From contig ML660211.1 of the NCBI GenBank assembly GCA_007570785.1, positions 62,001 to 126,000 on the forward strand: a stretch of 64,000 bases of DNA. Direction: 5' to 3'. A model generated the notes under the pieces. That model saw only the letters and a program-made list of their open reading frames with translations. It was not told the DNA's origin and searched no databases. Both the position numbers and the translations under genes were made by a program. The stretch is from Antilocapra americana. Taxonomy: Eukaryota > Chordata > Mammalia > Artiodactyla > Antilocapridae. Below are positions 46,283 through 56,211 of the stretch, one piece after another; position 1 is the first letter of the stretch; each line of letters opens with the position of its first letter.

Positions 46283-46856
46283 TGTTGTAGCCACACGCTC
46301 TGGGAAGCAAACTCACTCAGAAGGACGATGCAGACAGTGAAGTGCAGTTGATTACACCGGCGGGCCCAAGGCAGAGTCTCCTCTCAGCCAAGGACCCCGA
46401 CCAGCATTTGTGAGGATCTTTTATACTCATGTGTGTGTGTCTAAACCTACCACCCCAAATCACCTGGAACTTACATCAACAAAGGAAAAGTAAATACAAT
46501 CACAACAATGCCATCATTCAAGTATCATGTGTTAGAACAGTCAATAATCAATAAGCCAGAGGTTGCACTCCAAATGGTTAATAGTCGATAAGCCCAAGGT
46601 TACTATCAGAAAGTTTATGACCTGTCAGGAGCCAGGGGTTTATGACCTGTCAGGAGCCAGGGGTGATTGGTATGTGTTATCACTTAGGTGTTGAGTATCC
46701 TGGATCTAACCTTCGAGATTCTCCTGTCCAGAGGGGGGTCTAATCCCTCCATTGTAATTTCCACAGGCACTAAGCACAGAGTTCAGAGAGGTGCCCGAGC
46801 ATAATCAGCATGAACAGGCCTGAAATGGAGATCAGGCCCTATGAATTCCTTCTTCA
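46283..46856 (-). repeat. 5' LTR of the class I provirus
   Basis: It pairs with the 3' LTR over its whole length. Differences: two instead of three U3 repeat units, an insertion of a short GT-repeat next to the TATA box (46427-46442), AATCAA instead of AATAAA, and about 18 substitutions. TATAAAA is at 46419-46425 on the minus strand. Confidence 0.93.
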
Positions 46857-47225
46857 ATGTATCAAACATGGACTGGCGATCTATTTCACATATGGTAATA
46901 CACATATTTCAATGCTATTCTCTCAAATCATCCCACCCTCGCCTTCTCCCACAGAGTCCAAAAGTCTGTTCTTTGCATCTGTGACTTTTTTGCTGTCTCG
47001 CATATAGGGTCATTATTACCATAATACTTCAGTTTTTTATTTAGACTTAGAATTTTTTTGTATAGTATTATATTTAAAAAAGAAAAAAAATCTATTAAAA
47101 AGAACAGCAAAAACTAAAAATTATTTGTAATCTATAGTTTCAAATACTAAAGCCAGACTTACACGTGCAAGTAGGAAATAATAAGCACAAACCTTTCCTA
47201 ACATTCAGGCTCTTCTGTCCAAAAT

Positions 47226-47270
47226 ATTCTCCAGGCAAGAATACTGGAGTGGGTTGCCATTTTCTTCTCC
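47226..47270 (-). mobile_element. Bov-tA SINE core fragment
   Basis: Only the core 'CTCCAGGCAAGAATACTGG', 'GTGGGTTGCCATTTTCTTC' is present. Confidence 0.75.
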
Positions 47271-49572
47271 AACATTAGATAAAGTGGTTTTCAAAATTAG
47301 CTCATATAAAACTCATCTCATATATAAAATACTGAGTGAATATACACTATTTGGATAAGAAGTTATAGTAAATACCTTTGCACATAATTTTCAATTTCAA
47401 ACTCATATCATGTGTTGACAAAAATAATAGCTATGCAGATAATAAGTCATTATGAAAAAGATTAAAATTATAGCAAATAATGCATGTGGCATATGTTCTC
47501 TCTATCAGTAGACATGGCCCAGTGTTTCTTGAACTATTATAAAATATTTTAAATATTTCATATACAACCACTGCCCCTCCCCACCCATTATAACCTTATT
47601 TTTTAATCTATACCTGAAATAAGGATACTTGGTTGAATCATTTTGCACCTGGAGTTTGAATATTACTATTTAATATCTCAGCCGCAGTGAGTGACAAATA
47701 TTTGATAAGTATCTCAAATTCTCCAAGTCTTACAGAATGAACATCTTTGGTGATCTGTTCCACTTGTAACTATTTATTCACTATAAAGAGTTTTATCCCT
47801 TTGGAATTTCATAAGAGCACATATTTCCCTGAGTGTTTGTGGAAATTATATTCCTAGAATCATCTAACCAATAGCCCCACAAAACAATTTGCCTTGCTCT
47901 TTGATTGACATCAAGAGCCTAATTGATACCTACAAAAGAAGAATCTAACAGTCACACAAAGATTGTAAACAATTTTGCTGGAGCTGTAGGAATATTTTCT
48001 TTGGATGTTTTTGTGGCAGATACTTTCTTGCATCTTGATCATTCTAGTGGAAGGATTTTCCCTAATGTATTCACTGTCAACAAAAATGTACTATTGGCAA
48101 GATTAATGTATATGATAGCTTTATACCACTTTTTACATCGGTTGTATTACTGAGAGCTGATTTTATATTTAATTTGATGATTTTATATATAAAATCCTAG
48201 CCTTTGACTAGTTATTATTATTGGTGAAATGAACAAGATTGAAACATTGAAAACTATGTAAACTTAAATCAACAAAGAGAAAACTATGGCCAAATTGATG
48301 ATTTTAAAATGTGTATAACATATAGATGAAGTTAGTTTCAGTGATCTTTGCCAAAAGTTGGCTTCTCCAAGTGGTAATTTACTTTTAATTAATATTTTTT
48401 GATTTTGCAAATTTATGCTATGTGAAATGTCCTTCTAAAAGCATTGTAGGGTATAAGGCATAATTTAGCTAATCATAGTTTTCAAACTTGTCTTCAGCCT
48501 AGCAAGACCTCTAACAATGTATCTCTCAGAGACCATTTGGATTGGAGACTTCTCTGGCCTATACCCTGCTTTCTTCTGGAACATTGTCTCCTAAATTCAG
48601 CTGAAATTAGACAATGAAGTATAAAAGAAAAATACATGAAAAATGTGTTTATATATACAGTAATCATTGAACTATGGCCAGTGAGCCTAAAGAGTCATAT
48701 GTCTCAAGAGCTAAGGTAATTTTTATAATTTACACTTGCTTGTATTAATAAAAATTACAAGAAAGGAATGTGCATTAGATAGTGTAGTAGTCAAAAAGAC
48801 TAAAATATTAATCATGTAGCCTTTTATGGTAAAATTTGATAACCAGTGATATATAGTTAAGTAATAGCAAACCATATGGCAAAAGAAAAGCAAATTAATG
48901 TCAAAATATTTACTAGATTTATGTTTCCAAAATAAAGAGCCTAAAGACTTTTAAAAAAAATTAAGTTTAGCTTTTTACCAAATATGGCATCTTGTAAACA
49001 AAAATCAGTTTATTAAATACAAAACTTGAGCCTGATTACTTTATGCTGATAACAAAGGCAAATTACTTACCACATTCTAAACCTTAAAACCAAAAAGTCT
49101 AATTATTTTATACAAACATTTTTTCCTAATTATATTTCACAGTGACAAAAGGTTAAAGAAATCGTATTTTGTTAGGAATACTATGCTCACTATACTAAAT
49201 TCTACAAGATCTATATCTCACTAGTAAGGCTTAGGTCATTGTTGAATACAAATCACCTCCTGGCAAAGTAAAAAAAAAAAACAAACAAAAAAAACTGGAA
49301 CTTAAGCTCAGGAGACTCAGTGATTGCACCGGCAAAATGAAGTTTTAGAAGACTGCCAGCAAAGGGTTTTTCATACAATGAATAGATACATAGATGGTTT
49401 ATAGCTGGACAAGAAATGCTATGGAGATTTTTAGATATCTGAGTTTAGTAATTTTTTGTTACATTTAGACATGGTAGGGCACTGGAATTCATGACATAAT
49501 GCTTAAAGACAAAATTCCACAATTAACCTACAATGACAATTATTTTGAATTCCAATTTAATATTTTTGATAG
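47271..49572. other. longest stretch without recognised repeats
   Basis: About 2.3 kb of AT-rich sequence in which I recognise neither a gene nor a repeat family. The longest frame (76 codons, 47923-48153, plus) has no known motif. Confidence 0.45.
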
Positions 49573-49582
49573 CTTGAAATTT

Positions 49583-50918
49583 CAGTTCAGTTCAGTTCAG
49601 TCGCTCAGTAGTGTCCAACTCTTTGTGACTCCACGGATTGCAGCACGCCAGGCCTCCCTGTCCATCACCAACTCTTGGAGTTTACCCAAACTCAGGTCCA
49701 TTGAGTCAGTGATGCCGTCCAACCATCTCATCCATTGTCATCACCTTCTCCTTCTGCTCTCAATCTTCCCCAGCATCAGGGTCTTTTCAAATGAGTCAGC
49801 TCTTCACAGCAGGTGGCCAAAGTATTGGAGTTTCAGCTTCAACATCAGTCCATCCAATGAACACCCAGGACTGATCTCCTTTAGGATGTACTGTTGAATC
49901 TCCTTGCAGTCCAAGGGACTCTCCTCCAACATTACAGTTAAAAAGCATCAATTCTTCAGTGCTCAGCTTTCTTTATAGTTCAACTCTCACATCCATACAT
50001 GACTACTGGAAAAAGTATACCCTTGACTAGACAAACCTTTGTTGGCAAATTAATATCTCTGCTTTTCACTAGGCTATCTAGGCTGTCCATAACTTTTCTT
50101 CCAAGAAGGAAGTGTCTTAATTTCATGGCTACAGTCATCATCTGCAGTGATTTTGGAGGCCCCAAAAATAAAGTCAGCATTGTTTCCAGTTTCCCCATCT
50201 ATTGTCCATGAAGTGATGGGACCAGATGCCATGATCTTGGTTTTCTGAATGTTGAGATTTAAGCCAACTTTTTCACTCTACTCTTTCACTTTCAACAAGA
50301 GGCTCTTTAGTTCTTCTTCACTTTCTGCCATAAGGGTGGTGTCATCTGCCTATCTGAGGTTATTGATATTTCTCCCAGCAATCTTGATTCCAGCTTGTGC
50401 TTCATCCAGCCCAACATTTCTCATGATGTACTCTGCATATAAGTTAAATAAGCAGGGTGACAATATACAGCCTTGAATACTCCTTTTCCTATTTGGAACC
50501 AATCTTTTGTTCCAAGTCCAGTTCTAACTGTTGCTTCCTTACCTGCATACAGATTTATCAAGATACAGGTCAGGTGGTCTGTTATTCCCATCTCTTTCAG
50601 AATTTTCCACAGTTTATTGTGATCCACACATTCAAAGGCCTTGGCATAGTCAATAAATCAGAAATAGATGTATTTCTGGAACTCTCTTGCTTTTTTGATG
50701 AGCCAGCAGATGCTGGCAATTTGATTTCTGGTTCCTCTGCCTTCTCTAAAACCAGCTTGAACATCTGGAAGTTCACAGTTCACATATTGCTGAATCCTGG
50801 CTTGGAGAGTTTTGAGCATTACTTTGCTAGTGTGTGAGATGAGTGCAATTGTGCAGTAGTTTGAACATCTTTGGCATTGCCTTTCTTTGGGATTGGAATG
50901 AAAATTGACCTTTTCCAA
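49583..50918 (-). mobile_element. BovB LINE, 5'-truncated (RT and C-terminus)
   Basis: Antisense BovB starting with the tail complement (CAGTTCAGTTCAGTTCAG...) and reaching the RT domain. Minus frames contain 'MDHNKLWKILKEMGITDHLTC' in part (50627-50421) and 'SNYCTIALISHTSKVMLKTL' (50918-50658). The duplication is CTTGAAATTT (49573-49582) and CTTGAGATTT (50919-50928). Several frameshifts are present. Confidence 0.94.
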
Positions 50919-51019
50919 CTTGAGATTTAGGTGTCTAAGAAAACTTCGCTTAAATCAAGGTCACTATAGTTTTTGCTTTGGGTTCCTTCTAATTTTTAGC
51001 TTAAGCTCTTACATTGATT

Positions 51020-53960
51020 CATTTTTTAAAATTAGGTATAGTTGGTTTACAATATTGTGTTAGATTCAGGTGTACAACAAATTGGTTATATATACTTTAC
51101 ATATGCAAATACTCTCGTATTTGATTCTTTTCCATTATAGGTTATTATAAGATATTGAATATACTTCCTTGTTCTCTATAGTAAATCCTTATTGTTTATT
51201 TTATATATGGTAGTGTGTATCTGTTAATTCCATATTCCTAATTAATCCTTCCTCCTATATCCATTTTGGTACCCATAAGTTTGTTATCTATGTCCATGAG
51301 TTTTATTTTTCGATTTTGCAAATACATTCATTTATATCATGATTTTTTACATATAAGTGATATATAAAAGTTTCTTTCTCTGTCTAACTTACTTACTGTG
51401 ATAATCTTTAGGTGCATCCATGCTGTTGAAACAGGATTATTTGATTCTTTTTCTTAGACTGATTAATATTCTATTATACATATGCATATGTACATATATA
51501 TGCATGCATATGTGCATATATATATATGTATATATGCACACACATCTTCTTACTTGTTGATAAACTCAGGCTGCTTTCATATCTTGGCTATCATAAACAG
51601 TGCTGCTATAAACACTGGGGCACATGTACCTTTTTATATTAGTTTTTGTCTTTCCCAGATATATGCCCAGAGTGGGATTTCTGGATCATACAGTAGCTAC
51701 TTTTCCTTTTTTAAGGATAATTCCATAATGATGTCCACAGTAGCTGCACCAAAATTCATTCCCACCAGCAACATACAAAGGTTCCCTTTTCTTCATGTTC
51801 TCTATGTGATGATGACCATTCTGACTGGTGTGAGGTGACACCTCATTATAATTTTAATTGGCATTTCTCTAATAAATTAGTGATGTTCAGCATTTTTTCA
51901 TGTGCCTATTGCTCATCTGTATGTGTTCTTTGTAGAAATGTCTCTTTAGGTCTTCTGCCAATCTTTTGATAGGGCTTGGGTTTTTTTTTTTTTTGAGTTG
52001 TATGAACTGTTTCTATATTTTGAAAAATAACCCCTTGTTTGTCTCATGGTTTGCAAATATTTTCTCACATTCCTAATGTTGCATTTTCATTTTTTAATCT
52101 CAATTTTATTTTCTCTCTGAGCCTTATTATTTATTTCCTTCTTCTGACTTTAGGTTTTGTCTGTTCTTTCTCTAATCCTTTAAGGTGGTAGATTAGGTTG
52201 CTTATTTGGGATTTTTCTTGTTTTTTTGAGGAAGACTTGCATTGCTATAAATTTCTTTCTTAGAATTGCTTTTGCTGCATTCCATACATTTTTTGTGATT
52301 GTGTTTTCATTGTCATTTGTCTCAAGGTACTCTTTTTAACTTCCTCTTTGATTTCATGCTGACTCATTGGTTTTCTAGTATCCTGTTGTTTAATCTCCAG
52401 GTAATGACATTTTTTTTTTTTTCTTTTTTCTCTTTCTGTGGTTGATGTCTGGTTTCATGCCATTGTGGTCAGAAAAAAATGCTTGAAATAATTTCTATTC
52501 TCTTAAATTTATTGAGGTTTGTTCTGTGTCCAGGTTTATGGTTTTTCCTAGAGAAGGTTGCATTTGCACTTGATAAGAATGTTATTCTGTGTTTTTAGAT
52601 GTAATGTCCTGTAGTTATCAATTTAACCTAACTACTCTATCGTGTCATTCAAATCTGTTAGCTTATTGACTTCTGTCTGGAAGAATTGTCCTTTGACGTT
52701 TCTGGAATGGTAAAGTCTCCCACTATTATTGTATTCCTATCAGTTTCTCCCTGTATATTTGCTACTATTTGTTTTATGTATTTAGATATTCAGATATTTA
52801 ATGCAGGTTTGTTAAGGAGTGTGATATTCTCTTACTGTATTGATCCTTTCATCACTTTATAGTGTCTTTCTTTATGACCCTTGCATTAAAGTCTATGTTA
52901 TCCGATATAAGTAATGCTACCCTGACTTTTTTGTCATTTCCATTTGCATGAAATATCTATTTCTATCCCCTCAGTTTAATACATACGTCTTTCACCCTAA
53001 AATGGGTTCTTGTAGGCAGCATATTTTAGGTACTTGGTTTACTATCCAGTGTTCTGTGACCCTAGGTCTTTTGATTGGAGCAGATAACCTATTGACATTT
53101 AAAGTAAGTACTGATAAGTATGTGTTTATTGCCATTTTAAACTTTGTTTCCCAGTTAATTTTGTAGTTCTCTATTGAGCCTTTATCTTCCTTATGTTTCT
53201 CCTTTTGTGTTTCCATGGTTTTCTTTTGTTTTATGCTTCAGTTCTTTTCTTTTGAGTTTTTGTGAGTCCTCTGTATGTTTTTGATTTGTGGATATCCTGA
53301 TTTTCAATCATGTTACCTCTAACTATATTGACTTGCATTAGACTTGTCAAATAAACTCAAAAACATTCTAAAAGATCTACATTTTCTTACTCCATTCTCC
53401 CACATTTTGACTTTGATATTTTATTTTATATTCATATTTATCCTTTTTTCTGTTCATTGTAGTAATAATCACTTTCATAGGATTGCTTTTTAATCTATGT
53501 ACTGTCTTATTTAAGTGATCTTCAGGCCTTGCATACATTTAACTTTCCTGTTGTGGTTTTTCCCTTTCCTATAGATTCTTACTTCTTTTTCATTTAAAGA
53601 AGACCTTTCAATGTTTATTTCAGGATAAGTTTAGATTGCTGTATTTTTTCAGTTTTTGCTTGCCTGAAAAATTCTCTATCTCTTCTTCTGTTTCAAATGA
53701 GTTTTATTTTTTTTTTTTAAGTAGAGTACTCTAGATAGGTTTGTTTTTAATTTCTTTTAATTTTTTAAATGTTTTAAATTAATTTAATTATTTTTAAATT
53801 ATTTTTTAAATTCAGGAATTATTTTTAATTTTCTCCCTTTGGAGACCAGAGAGAGGGTCTATATTTATTCAAAGCTTCCATAAGGAAATCAGCTGATAGC
53901 CTCATGGAGGTTCCATTGTAACTGACTCTCTGTTTTTCTCTTGCAGCCTCAAGAGTCCTC
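51020..53960 (-). mobile_element. LINE-1, antisense, with internal deletion
   Basis: The left end is L1 3' UTR ('TTAGGTATAGTTGGTTTAC', 'GGTGTACAACAAATTGG'). It continues to about 52080, then jumps to the RT/endonuclease part of ORF2 (52100 onwards: 'TAGAATTGCTTTTGCTGCATTCC', 'CATTGTGGTCAGAAAA', 'TGTTATCCGATATAAGTAATGC') and ends in ORF1-proximal sequence near 53950. A long middle part of ORF2 is missing. No intact frame remains. Confidence 0.88.
51481..51546. repeat. TA/TG/CA-rich simple repeat
   Basis: Alternating pyrimidine-purine run ('TATGCATATGTACATATATA', 'TATATGCACACACA') inside L1. Confidence 0.85.
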
Positions 53961-53964
53961 TCTC

Positions 53965-54058
53965 TATTGTTGATGATGGACAAGGAAGCCTAGTGCGCTG
54001 CAGTCCATGGGGTCACAATGAGTTGAACATGACTGAGTGACTGAACTGAACTGAACTG
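53965..54058 (+). mobile_element. BovB 3' terminus in sense orientation
   Basis: 'GATGATGGACAAGGAAGCC', 'GCAGTCCATGGGGTCACAA' and the tail 'TGACTGAACTGAACTGAACT'. It is immediately followed by an antisense BovB internal fragment. Confidence 0.88.
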
Positions 54059-54900
54059 AGTGCAATTGTACAGTAGTTCAAACATTTTTTGCCAATGCCT
54101 TTCTTTGGAATTGGAATAAAAATTGACTTTTCCAGTCCTGTGGCTACTGCTGAGTTTTTCAAATTTGCTGACATATTGAGTGCAGCACTTTTACAGCATC
54201 ACCTTTTAGGATTTGAAATAGCTCAGCTCTATTTCTGTCACCTCCATGAGCTTTGCTTGTAGTGATGCTTCTTAAGGACCAGTTGACTTCACACTCCGGG
54301 ATGTCTGGCTCTAGGTGAGTGATCACTCCATCATGGTTATCTGGTTAATTAAGATATTTTTGTGCAGTTCTTTTATGTATTCTTGCCACCTCTTCTTAAA
54401 ATCTGCTTCTGTTATTTCCATATTATCTCTGTCCTTTATTGTGCTCATCTTTGTATGAAACGTTCCCTTGGTATCTCTAATTTTCTTGAAGAGATCTCTA
54501 GTCTTGTACATTCTATTTTTTCCCTCTATTTCTTTGCATTGATCACCAAGGAAGCCTTTCTTATCTCTCTTTTCTAGTCTTTGGAACTCAGCATTCACAT
54601 GGTTATATCCTTCCTCTTTTGCCTTTTGCTTCTAATTTTCTCAGCTATTTTTAAGACCTCCTCAGACAGCCATTTTGCCTTTTTCCATTTCTTTTTCTTG
54701 TGGATAGTTTTGATCACTGCCTCCTGTACAATGTTATCAACCACCACCATAGTTCTTCAGGCTATCTATGTATCAGATCTAATTCCTTCAATCTATTTGT
54801 CACTGCTACTATATAATCATAAGGGATTTGATTTAGGGTATACCTGAATGGTATTCTCTACTTTGTTCAATTTAAGTCTGAATTTTGCAATAAGGAGTTC
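54059..54900 (-). mobile_element. BovB LINE internal fragment (endonuclease-RT linker)
   Basis: Antisense BovB lacking its own 3' end. It runs from 'GTGCAATTGTACAGTAGTTC' (RT) to the endonuclease-RT linker ('GGGATTTGATTTAGGGTATACC', 'CAATTTAAGTCTGAATTTTGC'). The minus frame 54598-54323 reads 'KRWQEYIKELHKNILINQI'. Confidence 0.92.
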
Positions 54901-55734
54901 ACAAATCTTTTTATGTAATACTTTAAATGTAGAATATGATGTATCAAATTGGGATTAAAATGAAAACTATTTAATACCTCAGAGAAACTTTAATTTTGAG
55001 TGACATGAGAGAGAATGAAACATAGATACATTCCAAATTCTCTAATAACTTATGAGTTTATCAAATATAAATTTTCAATTTTGCGTTCTCTATTATCCCA
55101 CATGTAAAAAAGTTCAAACTCTTATAAATTATTTTTTATGATTTCTTATCTTTTCCCATCTCTGTGTTCATTAGTTTAAAAATAATCATTTAACTTTACA
55201 AATTAATCTATATTAAACAAAAATTTAACAGAGTGAAATAAAGTCATCTTTTTGTTTGACTCAAAACTAAATGAGTTCTTTTTGCTAGAACTTTTGATAT
55301 GGTCCTAATTATTTTTATTGCTGAATCTTTCTTTCCTTACTATATGTACAAAAGTCTACAAAACTTTATTGATGTCATATGCACAATTTCTTCATTTTCT
55401 TTTCTAACAAAGTGTGGCCAGATACATTCACTTTTTTTTATGGGTTGTATTACATAATCCATTACAGTTTTCAATTATTTGCACTATTGAAAGATACCAT
55501 CCCACAAAGCCTCAGTGAATATGTGCAAATGAGTGATTTAGTAGTGTATTAACATGGACATGTTCTTAATTAGAAAATTTAATACAAGGTAAGTATTAGT
55601 TGGAGAAAATCAAATGTAATAAAAAAAAAAGAAGAGACAAAATAAGTTAATTTTTTATGGCAGCATTGCTAGAATATGTAGCAGTTATTTCTGTCTTACT
55701 TGTATATTGTATAATATTATATATAGATGACCCT
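54901..55734. other. no recognised feature
   Basis: AT-rich, no gene or repeat recognised. Confidence 0.4.
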
Positions 55735-56048
55735 AAGGACTCCACCATAAACCTGTTAAAACTAACACATTCAGTAAAGTTGCAGGATAGGAAATTAGTA
55801 TACAAGAGTTGTATTTTTATGAACTAATAATGAAAGATCTGAAAAGTAGAACAATCTCATTCACAATAGCACCAAAAACAATAAACACTTAGGAATAAAT
55901 TTAACCAAGAAATAAAAGATTTGTACAATGGATATTTCAAGACTTTGGTTAAAGAAATTGACAGAGGAACAAACAAATGGTAAAATATCCTACAAACATG
56001 AATCATAAGAAATAATATTAAAATGCCCTATTAATCAAAGTTATCTAT

Positions 56049-56211
56049 AATTTCAGTTCAATGATAATTTTCACAGAAATAAATAAAACAATCTTATAAT
56101 TCAATTTCAGTTCAATGATAATTTTCACAGAAATAAATAAAACAATCTTATAATTCAATTTCAGTTCAATGATAATTTTCACAGAAATAAATAAAACAAT
56201 CTTATAATTCA
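56049..56211. repeat. minisatellite, 3 x 54 bp, perfect copies
   Basis: Three head-to-tail copies of a 54-bp unit beginning AATTTCAGTTCAATGATAAT. I see no difference between the copies. The unit is L1 ORF2 sequence that occurs once in a normal L1. Because 54 is divisible by three, it gives an 18-residue repeat in the antisense frame (56293-56045). Confidence 0.95.

Larger units (their letters stand above)
40450..46856 (-). mobile_element. class I (gammaretrovirus-like) endogenous provirus, defective
   Basis: A 6.4-kb provirus on the minus strand: 5' LTR 46283-46856, primer binding site 46263-46280, leader, unassigned AT-rich centre, envelope remnant, polypurine tract 41034-41047 and 3' LTR 40450-41033. 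It is flanked by perfect 4-bp duplications ATGT (40446-40449 and 46857-46860), the length used by gammaretroviruses. The interior is about 5.2 kb, too short for intact gag-pol-env, and I recognise no protease, reverse transcriptase or integrase motif. By eye the LTRs differ at about 18 positions in about 555 aligned bases plus two indels, near 3%, which points to an insertion some millions of years old. It interrupts a short L1 3' end. Confidence 0.92.
38885..47015 (-). mobile_element. LINE-1 3' end (young ruminant L1), split by two LTR insertions
   Basis: Three pieces read as one antisense L1 3' end when the LTR elements are removed: 38885-38950 ('TTTTAATTGGAGGCTAATTAC'), 40305-40449 ('GCCATACATTGACATGAATC', 'GGGTATACATGTGG') and 46857-47015 ('CAAACATGGACTGGCGATC', 'AAATCATCCCACCCTCGCC', 'TGCTGTCTCGCATATAGGG'). 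The order and register are those of a bovine L1. It is strongly 5'-truncated, at only about 370 bp. Confidence 0.9.

Noticed and set aside
49583..54900. The idea that the BovB pieces at 49583-50918 and 54059-54900 are one element split by an L1
   Set aside because: They overlap by about 80 bases of BovB sequence, and the first piece has its own target duplication, so they are separate insertions.
56049..56211. A CRISPR-like array of three repeats
   Set aside because: The copies are directly adjacent with no spacers and derive from L1; the genome is mammalian.
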